Position numbers and translations under genes: made by a program. From the NCBI GenBank assembly GCA_963705635.1, contig CAVPKH010000002.1, positions 4,260 to 68,259 on the forward strand: a stretch of 64,000 bases of DNA, given 5' to 3'. Numbering within the stretch: position 1 is the first letter of the stretch; every line of letters starts with the position of its first letter. Positions 42,876 to 49,828 of the stretch are shown here, piece by piece. Source of the DNA: VRUE01 sp963705635 (GTDB lineage Bacteria; Actinomycetota; Thermoleophilia; Solirubrobacterales; 70-9). The notes below the pieces were generated by a model, which saw nothing but the letters and a program-made list of their open reading frames with translations, was not told the origin of the DNA and made no database searches.

Positions 42876-42981
42876 TTCTGGCGAGTGTCCACAGTGGCGC
42901 CGGCAAGGACGCAGGGAGCGTGGCGTGCTCCGCACGCGAGCGACCGAGGACGCCGCCGGCGCCACTGTGGTGCCGCCAGAA
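42876..42981. repeat. long hairpin with conserved core, copy A, after sigA
   Basis: Left arm 42876-42904 and right arm 42955-42981 pair over 16 inner bases (CCACAGTGGCGCCGGC) and 7 outer bases (TTCTGGC). The loop holds a 47-bp core (42907-42953, with GGGAGCGTGGCGTGCTC) that recurs in copy B with 4 differences. The right arm touches the sigA stop codon. It may end sigA transcription; the core could be a dispersed repetitive element. Confidence 0.8.
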
Positions 42982-44088
42982 TCAGGTGACCTCGCGGAGC
43001 TTTTGTGCTTCGCCCAGCTGCTGCAGCTTCTTCAGGCTCTGATTCTCGATCTGGCGGATGCGCTCGCGGGTGACGTTGAAGGTCCGCCCCACCTCGTCGA
43101 GCGTGCGCGGGTGCTCGCCGCCGAGGCCGTAGCGCAGCTCCAGCACGCGCCGCTCGCGGTAGGAGAGGTTCTCCAGCGCCTCCTTCAGCGCCTCTTTGGT
43201 CAGCAGGTCCGCCGCCCGGTCGAAGGGGGACTCGGCCTTCTCGTCGGCGATGAACTGGCCGAACTCCGACTCCTCCTCGTCGCCAACCGGCTTCTCCAGC
43301 GAGACCGGAGCCTGAGCGGAGCGCTTGATCGAGTCGACCTCCTCGGGATCGATCCCGGTGACGTCGGCGATCTCCTCCGGGGTCGGCTCGCGACCCAGCT
43401 CGGTGACCAGCTTGCGCTCGGCGCGGCCGATCTTGTTCAGCTTCTCGACCACGTGCACCGGGATGCGGATCGTCCGCGCCTTGTCGGCGAGCGCACGGGC
43501 GATCGCCTGGCGGATCCACCAGGTCGCGTAGGTCGAGAACTTGAATCCCTTGCGGTAGTCGAACTTCTCCGCGGCGCGGACCAGGCCCAGCGTTCCCTCC
43601 TGGATCAGGTCGAGGAAGGGCAGGCCCTGGTTGCGGTAGTTCTTGGCGATCGAGACGACCAGGCGCAGGTTCGACTCGACCATTTTCTGCTTCGCGTCGA
43701 GGTCGCCGCGCTCGATCCGCTTGGCGAGTTCGACCTCCTCCGCCGCGGTCAGCAGGCGGACCTTGCCGATGTCCTTGAGGAACAGCTGCAGGCTGTCCGT
43801 GGTCATGTCCGGTTTCAGGTCGAGCGCCGCTTTCTGGCGCCGCCGGCCTTTTTTGCCGGTGTCCGCGGGCATCGCTTCCGCGGCCGCTTTCTGGGCCGGG
43901 TCCATGTCCTCGACCAGCTCGATCCCCGACTTCTCGAGGTGCCCGTAAAGGTCCTCGACGTCGGACTCGTCCAAATCGACCTCCGAGACCGCGGAGGCGA
44001 TGTCACCGAAGGTCAGCACTCCGAGCTGCTGCCCTCTCGTTATGAGGCCTTTGACCTCCTCAAGCTCCTGAAGCTCAGCTACCAGCAT
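42982..44088 (-). CDS. sigA: primary RNA polymerase sigma factor
   Basis: Housekeeping sigma-70 factor. Region 1.2/2 has DSLQLFLKDIGKVRLLT and NLRLVVSIAKNYRNQGLPFL, with the -10 reading part KFSTYATWWIRQAI. Region 3 starts IPVHVVEKLNKI, and region 4 has RTLDEVGRTFNVTRERIRQIE for -35 contact. 368 residues; the N-terminal acidic region 1.1 is short. It is separated from its promoter by a leader with an intrinsic terminator. It is the only gene between two strong RNA hairpin elements. Confidence 0.95.
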   Translation of the reverse strand: MLVAELQELEEVKGLITRGQQLGVLTFGDIASAVSEVDLDESDVEDLYGHLEKSGIELVEDMDPAQKAAAEAMPADTGKKGRRRQKAALDLKPDMTTDSLQLFLKDIGKVRLLTAAEEVELAKRIERGDLDAKQKMVESNLRLVVSIAKNYRNQGLPFLDLIQEGTLGLVRAAEKFDYRKGFKFSTYATWWIRQAIARALADKARTIRIPVHVVEKLNKIGRAERKLVTELGREPTPEEIADVTGIDPEEVDSIKRSAQAPVSLEKPVGDEEESEFGQFIADEKAESPFDRAADLLTKEALKEALENLSYRERRVLELRYGLGGEHPRTLDEVGRTFNVTRERIRQIENQSLKKLQQLGEAQKLREVT

Positions 44089-44162
44089 CCTGTCGTCACT
44101 CGTTTCTTTGCGCTAGGTGGTTAAGTCCTGCCCTTAAATACCGCGGCAGGTGAGAAGTCGCG

Positions 44163-44188
44163 AAAAAACGGACCGGCGATCCGGTCCG
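44163..44188 (-). terminator. intrinsic terminator in the sigA leader
   Basis: On the minus strand CGGACCGG-ATCG-CCGGTCCG, an 8-bp stem with a 4-base loop, is followed by six T. It is the most classical terminator in the window. It lies 75 bases ahead of the sigA start and about 70 bases after the putative transcription start, so it should truncate sigA-directed RNA. Confidence 0.85.
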
Positions 44189-44256
44189 CGAAGCTAACTA
44201 GTCTGCGCTGCCTTGGCCCTTGGGGCGGTGACGTGCCTGGAACCGCTCAAACGTCT
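44163..44256 (-). ncRNA. candidate sigA leader RNA or small RNA
   Basis: RNA predicted between the promoter at 44263-44291 and the terminator, about 94 bases. Two 5-bp helices compete: GACGU/ACGUC (44255-44251 with 44234-44230) and GCGGU/ACCGC (44246-44242 with 44229-44225), which is what a switch would look like. It lacks the SRP RNA core and tRNA features. It might be an attenuator of sigA or a free sRNA. It matches no family I know. Confidence 0.5.
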
Positions 44257-44262
44257 GTTCGC

Positions 44263-44291
44263 ATGTTAGTCGCTTCAGTTTCTGAAGTCAA
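44263..44291 (-). promoter_or_regulatory. sigma-70-type promoter ahead of sigA
   Basis: On the minus strand TTGACT (44291-44286) and TAACAT (44268-44263) are spaced by exactly 17 bases, a near-consensus vegetative promoter. It faces sigA through the leader RNA. Its -35 box reaches the ATG of the divergent YihY-family gene. Confidence 0.75.
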
Positions 44292-45193
44292 TGCCCAAAT
44301 CGATGCGCCAAACCCGCCCCTGGCTAAGCGCCTTCTGGCAGCGCGCCTACACGGAGAACGTCACCGGGCTCTCGGCGATGGTCGCCTACAACCTGCTGCT
44401 GGCGGTCTTCCCCTTCGCCCTCCTCGTCCTCTTCGTCTTCGGCCAGGTGCTGAAGATCGGCGGGGTCGAGACCAGCGTCCTCAGCGACCTCCAGCGCCTC
44501 TTCCCCAACGTCGAGCAGCACACCCTGACCGACGTCCTGGACCGGATCGAGGAAAACTCGACCACGATCGGCATCGCCGCCTTCTTCGGCTCGCTCTGGA
44601 TCGGCGCCTCCTTCTGGGGGGCGATGGACACCGCCTTCTGCCGCATCTACCACGTCGAATGTCGCGGCTGGGTCGAGCAGAAGCGCTTCTCCTTCGCGAT
44701 GCTGGGCGTCGTCCTGCTCTTCATCGCCGCCAGCATCTTCCTGCCGGCGATGGAGAGCGCGCTCGTCTCCAGCACCGACCGGCTCCCCTTCGGCCTCTCC
44801 CACATCAAGGCGATCGACACCACCCTGCTGCTCGGCGCCGCGATCCTGATCACCTTCCTGATCTGCTGCGTGATCTTCTGGGCGGTGCCGAAGGGCCACA
44901 TGCCCTGGCGCGCGGTCTGGCCGGGAGCGGCCTTCGTCACCTTCGGCGCCGGCGTCGCCAACTGGCTCTTCCCGGTTTACCTCTCCAACGTCTCCAGCCT
45001 CTCGCGCTTCGGCTCGACCCTGGGCTTCATCCTGATCGCCCTGCTCTGGTTCTACGTGCTCAGCCTGGCGCTGATGGCGGGGGCGGTGATCAACTCGCTG
45101 CGCTACGAGCTGCACGACACCGGCGAGATGCCCTACGCGGGCTCCAACACGGTCGACCGCTCCGGGGATTGCGGCTGCGGCGGCTCGCCCTGA
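44291..45193 (+). CDS. YihY/BrkB-family membrane protein
   Basis: Integral membrane protein of 300 residues with six predicted helices; YNLLLAVFPFALLVLFVFG, FAMLGVVLLFIAASIFLPA, ILITFLICCVIFWAV and LGFILIALLWFYVLSLALM are the clearest. The N-terminal NVTGLSAMVAYNLLL is the family signature. The family has no settled biochemical role, despite the old name of ribonuclease BN. The ATG at 44291 lacks a visible ribosome binding site and the ATG at 44303 is an alternative. Its end overlaps the convergent TetR gene by 61 bases. Confidence 0.85.
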   Translation: MPKSMRQTRPWLSAFWQRAYTENVTGLSAMVAYNLLLAVFPFALLVLFVFGQVLKIGGVETSVLSDLQRLFPNVEQHTLTDVLDRIEENSTTIGIAAFFGSLWIGASFWGAMDTAFCRIYHVECRGWVEQKRFSFAMLGVVLLFIAASIFLPAMESALVSSTDRLPFGLSHIKAIDTTLLLGAAILITFLICCVIFWAVPKGHMPWRAVWPGAAFVTFGAGVANWLFPVYLSNVSSLSRFGSTLGFILIALLWFYVLSLALMAGAVINSLRYELHDTGEMPYAGSNTVDRSGDCGCGGSP

Positions 45194-45873
45194 TCGCTTT
45201 TGACCGATGCGGAAGCCGGCAGCGAGAGGCCACCGGGCGAGCCGTAGAAGCAGAGCGTGAACCGCAAGAGCTCCGGGCAGAGCGCCGGGAGCTCCTGGGT
45301 TTCCCCGGCTAGGACCAGCTGCTTGACCCGGGAGAGGATCCCGCCGACCACCGCGGGCTCAACCGCCGGGCGCGGCATCTCGACCTCGCGGCTGCCGATC
45401 GAGGCGAGGCGCAGCATGCGGCCATAGCGGTCCAGCCATTCATGGTGGCGCACAGCGCTCGCCGCTCCAGCGGCGGGCGCCTCGACGACTATGAAGCGGG
45501 CGAGGACCGGGTCGCTGCCGAGCAGGTCCAGGCCCGCCTGCAGGGCAGAGCCAATGCGATCGACCAGCCCCACCCGCGTATAGCACCGGTAGGTGAGGGC
45601 GCCGAGCAACCGCTCCTGGGCGATCTCGTAGGCGCTGGTGAAGCAGTCGCGCTTGTCCTCGAAGTGGTCATAGAAGGCGTTGCGCCGGACCTGGGCTAGC
45701 TTGACGATCTGCTCCACGGTCGTGCCGTCAAAGCCCTTCTCGGCGATCGCCCGCGGCAGCGCTTCGAGCAGCCGCCGGCGCTGATCCTCCGCGACGGCGT
45801 CAGCCGAGATCACAAGCGGCCCGCGCGGCAGCCGCTGCTGGGCTAAGTGCTGGGCGGTCTCAGGGGCTGGCAT
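45133..45873 (-). CDS. TetR-family regulator (1)
   Basis: Repressor-like protein. Residues 28-75 form the helix-turn-helix: RRRLLEALPRAIAEKGFDG, TTVEQIVKLAQVRRNAFYDHF. The ligand domain is of the type that ends with GGILSRVKQLVLAGETQELP. 246 residues; the last 20 (QSPERSTVL) read into the YihY gene on the other strand. The promoter region contains an operator-like element that is shared with the tandem winged-helix gene at 48.6 kb. No target enzyme adjoins it. Confidence 0.87.
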   Translation of the reverse strand: MPAPETAQHLAQQRLPRGPLVISADAVAEDQRRRLLEALPRAIAEKGFDGTTVEQIVKLAQVRRNAFYDHFEDKRDCFTSAYEIAQERLLGALTYRCYTRVGLVDRIGSALQAGLDLLGSDPVLARFIVVEAPAAGAASAVRHHEWLDRYGRMLRLASIGSREVEMPRPAVEPAVVGGILSRVKQLVLAGETQELPALCPELLRFTLCFYGSPGGLSLPASASVKSDQGEPPQPQSPERSTVLEPA

Positions 45874-45892
45874 GAGTTTTGGTACTACCTGA

Positions 45893-45919
45893 TTCTAACA
45901 AAGAACAGTCTAGTTCTAT
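45893..45919. promoter_or_regulatory. shared operator-like element, copy 1
   Basis: TTCTA-N4-AGAACA-N3-TAGTTCTAT; an imperfect TTCTAnnnnnAGAAC palindrome followed by a third half-site in direct order. It lies 20 bases upstream of the TetR(1) start. The same layout appears at 48668-48694 upstream of another regulator. Two-thirds to three-quarters of its bases agree between copies, and the half-sites agree best. Confidence 0.65.
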
Positions 45920-46098
45920 GCTACAAACGGCATAGCCCAGCCCCCGTATCGCAAGGAATGCGAGCGTTCCAAACAGGACGTCTTGGTCAGGCCGCGATGC
46001 GGGTAGTGCCAGGCAGTTAGCCGCGACGGGCGCGTCTTTCCGCACGGCCGGCGGCCGCCCTTTTGGTGGGTGATGACGGTTCTCCCAGTAGGGCGGCA

Positions 46099-46136
46099 GT
46101 TCCATGCCGCCCTCCGGTGGAAGCGGCATCTGGAAC
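46099..46136. repeat. imperfect hairpin upstream of the TetR pair
   Basis: GTTCCATGCCGC pairs with GCGGCA-TC-TGGAAC, 12 bp with a 2-base bulge. It is 44 bases ahead of the TetR(2) start and could be an operator for the TetR(2)-TetR(3) operon, or a leader hairpin. Confidence 0.45.
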
Positions 46137-46179
46137 AGCACCGAAAGGCAGCGTCTGCAGGCGCGCTTGAGAGCGGGAA

Positions 46180-46830
46180 ATGAGAGAGGAACTTGGATCC
46201 GTCAGCGAGCCCGGCGTCCTCACGCCGAACGTCCCGCGGGACATTGGCACGCGCTCACAACGCCAGCGGATACTCGAGTCGATGGCGAAGAGCTGCGCGG
46301 AGAAGAACTTCTCCACGACGACCATCGCCGACATCGTCGGGCACGCAAGCATCTCGCGTGCCACCTTCTACAAGCACTTCGCCAACAAGCGCGACTGCTT
46401 CGATGCCGCAACCGAGGATTTCCTCGCCGAGCTGGAAGGCGCCGCGATAGACGTCTACTCGCGCGACGACCTGCACGTCGACGCGATTCGCGGCCTGATC
46501 GGCGCGGTGCTCGAGCGACTGGCGGCCAAGCCCGCGCAGGCAAACCTGCTGCTGATCGAGGCCCCCATCGTCGACCCGGAGATCGTCCGGCGCTGCCGCA
46601 ACCTCGTCATCGACGGAATGAAGGCGCATCCGCTCGCCGGGAAACGGATGAAACCCGGCGGCGCCGACCCTGAGATCGCCTTCGGCCGGGCCAAGGTGCT
46701 GATCGCCGACTACCTCGCCGCCGATCGAGCCGAGGAGCTTCCTTCGCTGCTGCCCGAGCTCGTCTACATCGCGCTGCTCCCCTACGCCGGCCAGGAGATG
46801 GCCCTGGAGCAGGCCAGGGTCGGACGATGA
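46180..46830 (+). CDS. TetR-family regulator (2)
   Basis: Regulator of 216 residues. The helix-turn-helix is RILESMAKSCAEKNFSTTTI then ADIVGHASISRATFYKHFAN. The ligand domain has LIEAPIVDPEIVRR and LIADYLAADRAEELPSLLPE. The ATG at 46180 gives a normal length; shorter starts are open. It overlaps the next TetR gene by 4 bases (ATGA), so both regulators are co-translated. Such paired TetR genes may form a heterodimer or a cascade. Confidence 0.88.
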   Translation: MREELGSVSEPGVLTPNVPRDIGTRSQRQRILESMAKSCAEKNFSTTTIADIVGHASISRATFYKHFANKRDCFDAATEDFLAELEGAAIDVYSRDDLHVDAIRGLIGAVLERLAAKPAQANLLLIEAPIVDPEIVRRCRNLVIDGMKAHPLAGKRMKPGGADPEIAFGRAKVLIADYLAADRAEELPSLLPELVYIALLPYAGQEMALEQARVGR

Positions 46831-47564
46831 GGCCGCCGCCGGACGCCGGAGGGACGGCGCCCGTCCAAGACGACGAGCTCCTGCAAGACCTGCATCTCTG
46901 GAAGCTGCCGCGCGGTCGCCATGGCCTCCCCCGTGAGCTGGTCGCCCAGTCCCAACGCGAGCGGCTGCTGGCGGCGGTCGTGCGGGTATCCGCCGCAAAG
47001 GGCTACCGGGCGAGCTCGGTCGCCGACATCCTCAAGCAGGCCGGCGTCGGCAGGGAGACCTTCTACCGTCACTTCAAAGACAAGGAAGCCTGCTTCATCG
47101 CAGCCAACGACGCCCTGGTGAGCGACCTCGAAGGCCACGTCGCAGAGGCCTACGAACGGCCCGGGCCCTGGCCGAAACGGGTGCGCAGCGGGCTCGCGAC
47201 CACGCTCGAGTGGTTCGCCGCCAACCCGGAAGTCGCGCGCGTGATGATGATCGAGATGGGAACGGTCGGACCGATCGCCATTTCCCGTTTCCGGGACACA
47301 TTCCATCGCTTCACGGCCATGCTCGACGACGGGCAGGAGTTCGCCGAGAACGCGCCCAACCTCCCCAACCTCCCCACCATCGCCGGCGGCGCCGTGTTCG
47401 CCCGCGTCTACGAAGAGGTGGCGCTCGGCCACACGGCGGATCTGCCCAGGCTGTTCCCCCAGCTGACCTTCGAGCTGCTGCTCCCCTTCTTGGGCGAAGA
47501 GGCAGCCGCGCGGGAACGTGAGGCAGCCGCAGAAGAACTTGCCCAGGAAGGCGACGCGCAGTAG
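46827..47564 (+). CDS. TetR-family regulator (3)
   Basis: Regulator of 245 residues. A 35-residue lead (LLQDLHLWKLPRGRHGLP) precedes the helix-turn-helix RLLAAVVRVSAAKGYRASSV, ADILKQAGVGRETFYRHFKD. The ligand domain (RSGLATTLEWFAANPEVARV) resembles other regulators of this island, as does the GGAVFARVYEEVALGHTADLP pattern near the C-terminus (quoted in part). It is co-translated with TetR(2) and converges on the winged-helix gene, with 22 bases between the stops. Confidence 0.87.
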   Translation: MRPPPDAGGTAPVQDDELLQDLHLWKLPRGRHGLPRELVAQSQRERLLAAVVRVSAAKGYRASSVADILKQAGVGRETFYRHFKDKEACFIAANDALVSDLEGHVAEAYERPGPWPKRVRSGLATTLEWFAANPEVARVMMIEMGTVGPIAISRFRDTFHRFTAMLDDGQEFAENAPNLPNLPTIAGGAVFARVYEEVALGHTADLPRLFPQLTFELLLPFLGEEAAAREREAAAEELAQEGDAQ

Positions 47565-47586
47565 GCGCCAGGCCGGGACCTCGGAG

Positions 47587-48636
47587 CTAGAGCGCTGACG
47601 AGGAGCCGGGCGCGATGAAGAGCGTCCGGTGCAGGCCATCGACGAAGTCAAGCGTGAAGGCTCGGTCGCCGGACACCTCGAGGTACTTGGAGCTGCCCCT
47701 GACCAGGGCGTCGAGCCAGTCCGTCGCCGACCCCCGGATCCAGCTCTCCGGGTTGGCCTCGAGCTTCGAGCTGCAGCTCGTCAGTTTTCCACCACGCACC
47801 TCGAGGCGAATTCCGGCAGAAAAATGACGATCCGGCTCGTCGCCACCGTAGACGGCAAGCTGGGAGACGCCGTCCGCACCCTGCTCGAAGGCGACCAGTG
47901 GCGCTGCGAGCAGCAGGATCGTCTCCACGTCGAGGCGGGTCAGCGGCGCCGTCTCATCCGCCATGTAGCGGCGCTCGCAGCGCACCGCGGCAAGCAGCGG
48001 CGCCATCCCCCGGCGCAGCCAATCGGTCACGGCGTAGGGCGTGCCGGCGCCGCTTCCCCGCACCGTGGTCAGGCAACCGCTGAGGCGCATCGCGCCGAGC
48101 CGGCGCTCGAGCGCCGGGTAGCTCAGGGCGTTGATCAAGTTGTCGAGCTCGGTGAGGGAGAAGGGGCGGGTGGCGAGGGCCCGCAGCATCGTCGAGCCCC
48201 AACCGCCGACCAGCGCCTTGATCGTGGCTTTGCCCGTTTCGCTCTCGAGGCGGATCGGCTCGTTGGGGGCGCGCGCCAGCCAGGCCTCGATCGCATCGGC
48301 GACGAACAGCAGTTCCAGCCCAAATGGAGTGAGCGCGTTGTCAACCATGCCGGCCCTGCCATTGCTCTGCCGCCGCTCCAGCGCACCGATGCCGATCAGC
48401 GTGCTGAGGTTGCCGCGCAGGGTCGTCTGGGCGGGCCCGCCGACCTCCTCGCGCAGCTTGGCGAGCCGCATCGGGCCGCCGCCGGCGAGCGCCCTGAGCA
48501 CGAGCCCGTGCAGCGCTCTGGAGAAGATCGAGAGCACCTGGCCACCGGATCGAAACCGGTAGTCGGCCGCGTAGTGCGCGTCGCCCGCCTCCCGAGCGAC
48601 GTCCTGCGTCTGGCTAGTGGAGCCAGCATCGAGCAC
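47587..48636 (-). CDS. tandem winged-helix (HxlR-like) regulator with C-terminal SCP2-like domain
   Basis: A 349-residue protein with two similar winged-helix regions: FSRALHGLVLRALAGGGPMR with TTLRGNLSTLIGIGALERR, and GWGSTMLRALATRPFSLTEL with YPALERRLGAMRLSGCLTT. The last 70 residues (ATDWLDALVRGSSKYLEVSG) resemble SCP2-type lipid-binding domains. It could thus be a ligand-responsive regulator that carries its own sensor. Its promoter shares an operator-like element with TetR(1). Confidence 0.78.
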   Translation of the reverse strand: MLDAGSTSQTQDVAREAGDAHYAADYRFRSGGQVLSIFSRALHGLVLRALAGGGPMRLAKLREEVGGPAQTTLRGNLSTLIGIGALERRQSNGRAGMVDNALTPFGLELLFVADAIEAWLARAPNEPIRLESETGKATIKALVGGWGSTMLRALATRPFSLTELDNLINALSYPALERRLGAMRLSGCLTTVRGSGAGTPYAVTDWLRRGMAPLLAAVRCERRYMADETAPLTRLDVETILLLAAPLVAFEQGADGVSQLAVYGGDEPDRHFSAGIRLEVRGGKLTSCSSKLEANPESWIRGSATDWLDALVRGSSKYLEVSGDRAFTLDFVDGLHRTLFIAPGSSSAL

Positions 48637-48667
48637 GGTGTCTTCCTCTCACTAGGGGACAACCGTG

Positions 48668-48694
48668 TTCTATAATAGAACAAATTAGTTCTAT
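48668..48694. promoter_or_regulatory. shared operator-like element, copy 2
   Basis: TTCTATAATAGAACA then N3 then TAGTTCTAT. The first half is a perfect palindrome (GTTCTAT-A-ATAGAAC), followed by a third half-site. It lies 32 bases upstream of the winged-helix regulator gene and matches copy 1 upstream of TetR(1) in spacing and half-sites. Confidence 0.68.
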
Positions 48695-48767
48695 TGATCT
48701 GATGGGTTCTCGGACAGGCGACGATCAGGCAGGTCACGACGGCGGGAGCCCGCTGGGGACGCCGATA

Positions 48768-48808
48768 TGAGCCGACCCGCGTCAGCGTGAGCCGGCCCCG
48801 CGTCAGCC
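48768..48808. repeat. tandem 20-bp duplication after glpX
   Basis: TGAGCCGACCCGCGTCAGCG is followed by TGAGCCGGCCCCGCGTCAGC, the second copy reaching into the last codons of glpX. It is a short local duplication of the gene end and has no evident hairpin. Confidence 0.5.
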
Positions 48809-49807
48809 GTAGCGCTCGCCGATGATCGCGCGCAGCTTGGAGCGATCGTGGCGAGCGTGGACGCGCCGGACGGTGCCGGAGCGCGAGCGCATGACGAGCG
48901 ATTCGGTGGTGGCGCCAGGGCCGCGGTAGCGGACGCCCTGCAGGACGTCGCCGTCGGTGACGCCGGTGGCGGAGAAGAAGACGTCCTCGCCCGAGCAGAG
49001 ATCGTCGGCGGTGAGGATTCTGTCGAGGTCATAGCCGGCGTCCACCGCCGCACTGCGCTCCCCGTCGTTGCGCGGCCAGAGGCGGCCGAGCAGCTGGCCG
49101 CCCATCGACTTCAGCGCCGCGGCGGAGAGCACGCCCTCGGGCGTGCCGCCGATGCCCCAGAGCAGGTCGACCGGGGAGCGATCGCTAACCGCGAGCAGGG
49201 CCGCGGAGACGTCGCCGTCGGTGATCAGGCGAATGCGGCCACCGGCCTCGCGCACTTCGGCCATCGCCTCCTCGTGGCGGTGGCGATCGAGCATGACGAC
49301 GGTGACGTCGCCGATGCTGCCGCCCTTGCGCTCGGCGATCAGCTTCAGGGTCTCGGGCAGAGGGCGGTCGAGATCGAGCAGGTCGGCGATCTCTTCGCCG
49401 CCGGCCATCTTTTCCATGTAGACGCAGGGGCCGGGGTCGAACATCGTGCCGCGCTCGGCGAGCGCGATCACCGCCAGGGCGCTGGGCATGCCGAGGGCGC
49501 AGAGCCGGGTGCCCTCGAGCGGGTCGACGGCGATGTCGACCACCGGCGGGCTGCCGTCGCCGATCGTCTCGCCGTTGAAGAGCATCGGCGCTTCGTCCTT
49601 CTCGCCCTCGCCGATCACGACGACGCCGTCCATCGAGACGGAATCGAGCACGTAGCGCATCGCGTCCACGGCGGCGCCATCGGCAGCGATCTTGTCGCCG
49701 CGACCGACCCAGCGAGCGGCGGCCAGGGCCGCGGCCTCGGTGACGCGGACCAGCTCCAGCGCCAGGTTGCGGTCCGGCTTGGCTTGTGAGGCATCCCCCA
49801 TCGGCAC
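48803..49807 (-). CDS. glpX: class II fructose-1,6-bisphosphatase
   Basis: Gluconeogenic phosphatase, fructose-1,6-bisphosphate to fructose-6-phosphate; cytosolic, metal-dependent. VVVIGEGEKDEAPMLFNGE and VDIAVDPLEGTRL bind metal and substrate; DRHRHEE and LLWGIGGTPEGVLSAAAL are family signatures. The 334-residue length fits. It starts back to back with an LLM oxidoreductase gene, 21 bases apart. No other class of this enzyme is in the window, so it is likely essential for growth on non-sugar carbon. Confidence 0.94.
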   Translation of the reverse strand: MPMGDASQAKPDRNLALELVRVTEAAALAAARWVGRGDKIAADGAAVDAMRYVLDSVSMDGVVVIGEGEKDEAPMLFNGETIGDGSPPVVDIAVDPLEGTRLCALGMPSALAVIALAERGTMFDPGPCVYMEKMAGGEEIADLLDLDRPLPETLKLIAERKGGSIGDVTVVMLDRHRHEEAMAEVREAGGRIRLITDGDVSAALLAVSDRSPVDLLWGIGGTPEGVLSAAALKSMGGQLLGRLWPRNDGERSAAVDAGYDLDRILTADDLCSGEDVFFSATGVTDGDVLQGVRYRGPGATTESLVMRSRSGTVRRVHARHDRSKLRAIIGERYG

Positions 49808-49828
49808 CGCAGGCTATAGGCTCGGCCG

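Larger units (their letters stand above)
45874..46179. other. 306-base divergent regulatory region
   Basis: Region between two divergent TetR genes. It holds the shared operator (45893-45919), an AT-rich stretch that fits a promoter, and a hairpin at 46099-46136. An open frame of 93 codons on the minus strand has no coding signs and is not annotated. Confidence 0.6.

Noticed and set aside
44225..44255. H-type pseudoknot in the sigA leader
   Set aside because: The two helices are interleaved, but there is no linker between their 3' strands (ACGUC directly followed by ACCGC), so both cannot form together; they are treated as alternatives.
44163..44256. SRP RNA, 6S RNA or tRNA as identity of the sigA leader RNA
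   Set aside because: The SRP GGAA-loop core is missing, the length is short for 6S RNA, and no cloverleaf or T-loop can be formed.
45860..46141. 93-codon minus-strand frame in the divergent TetR region
   Set aside because: No motif or domain character, it overlaps the TetR(1) start and the operator, and has no ribosome binding site.
48768..48808. Short tandem repeat as CRISPR or attachment site
   Set aside because: Only two adjacent 20-bp copies without spacers; no integrase or cas gene is in the window. It is a local duplication of the glpX end.
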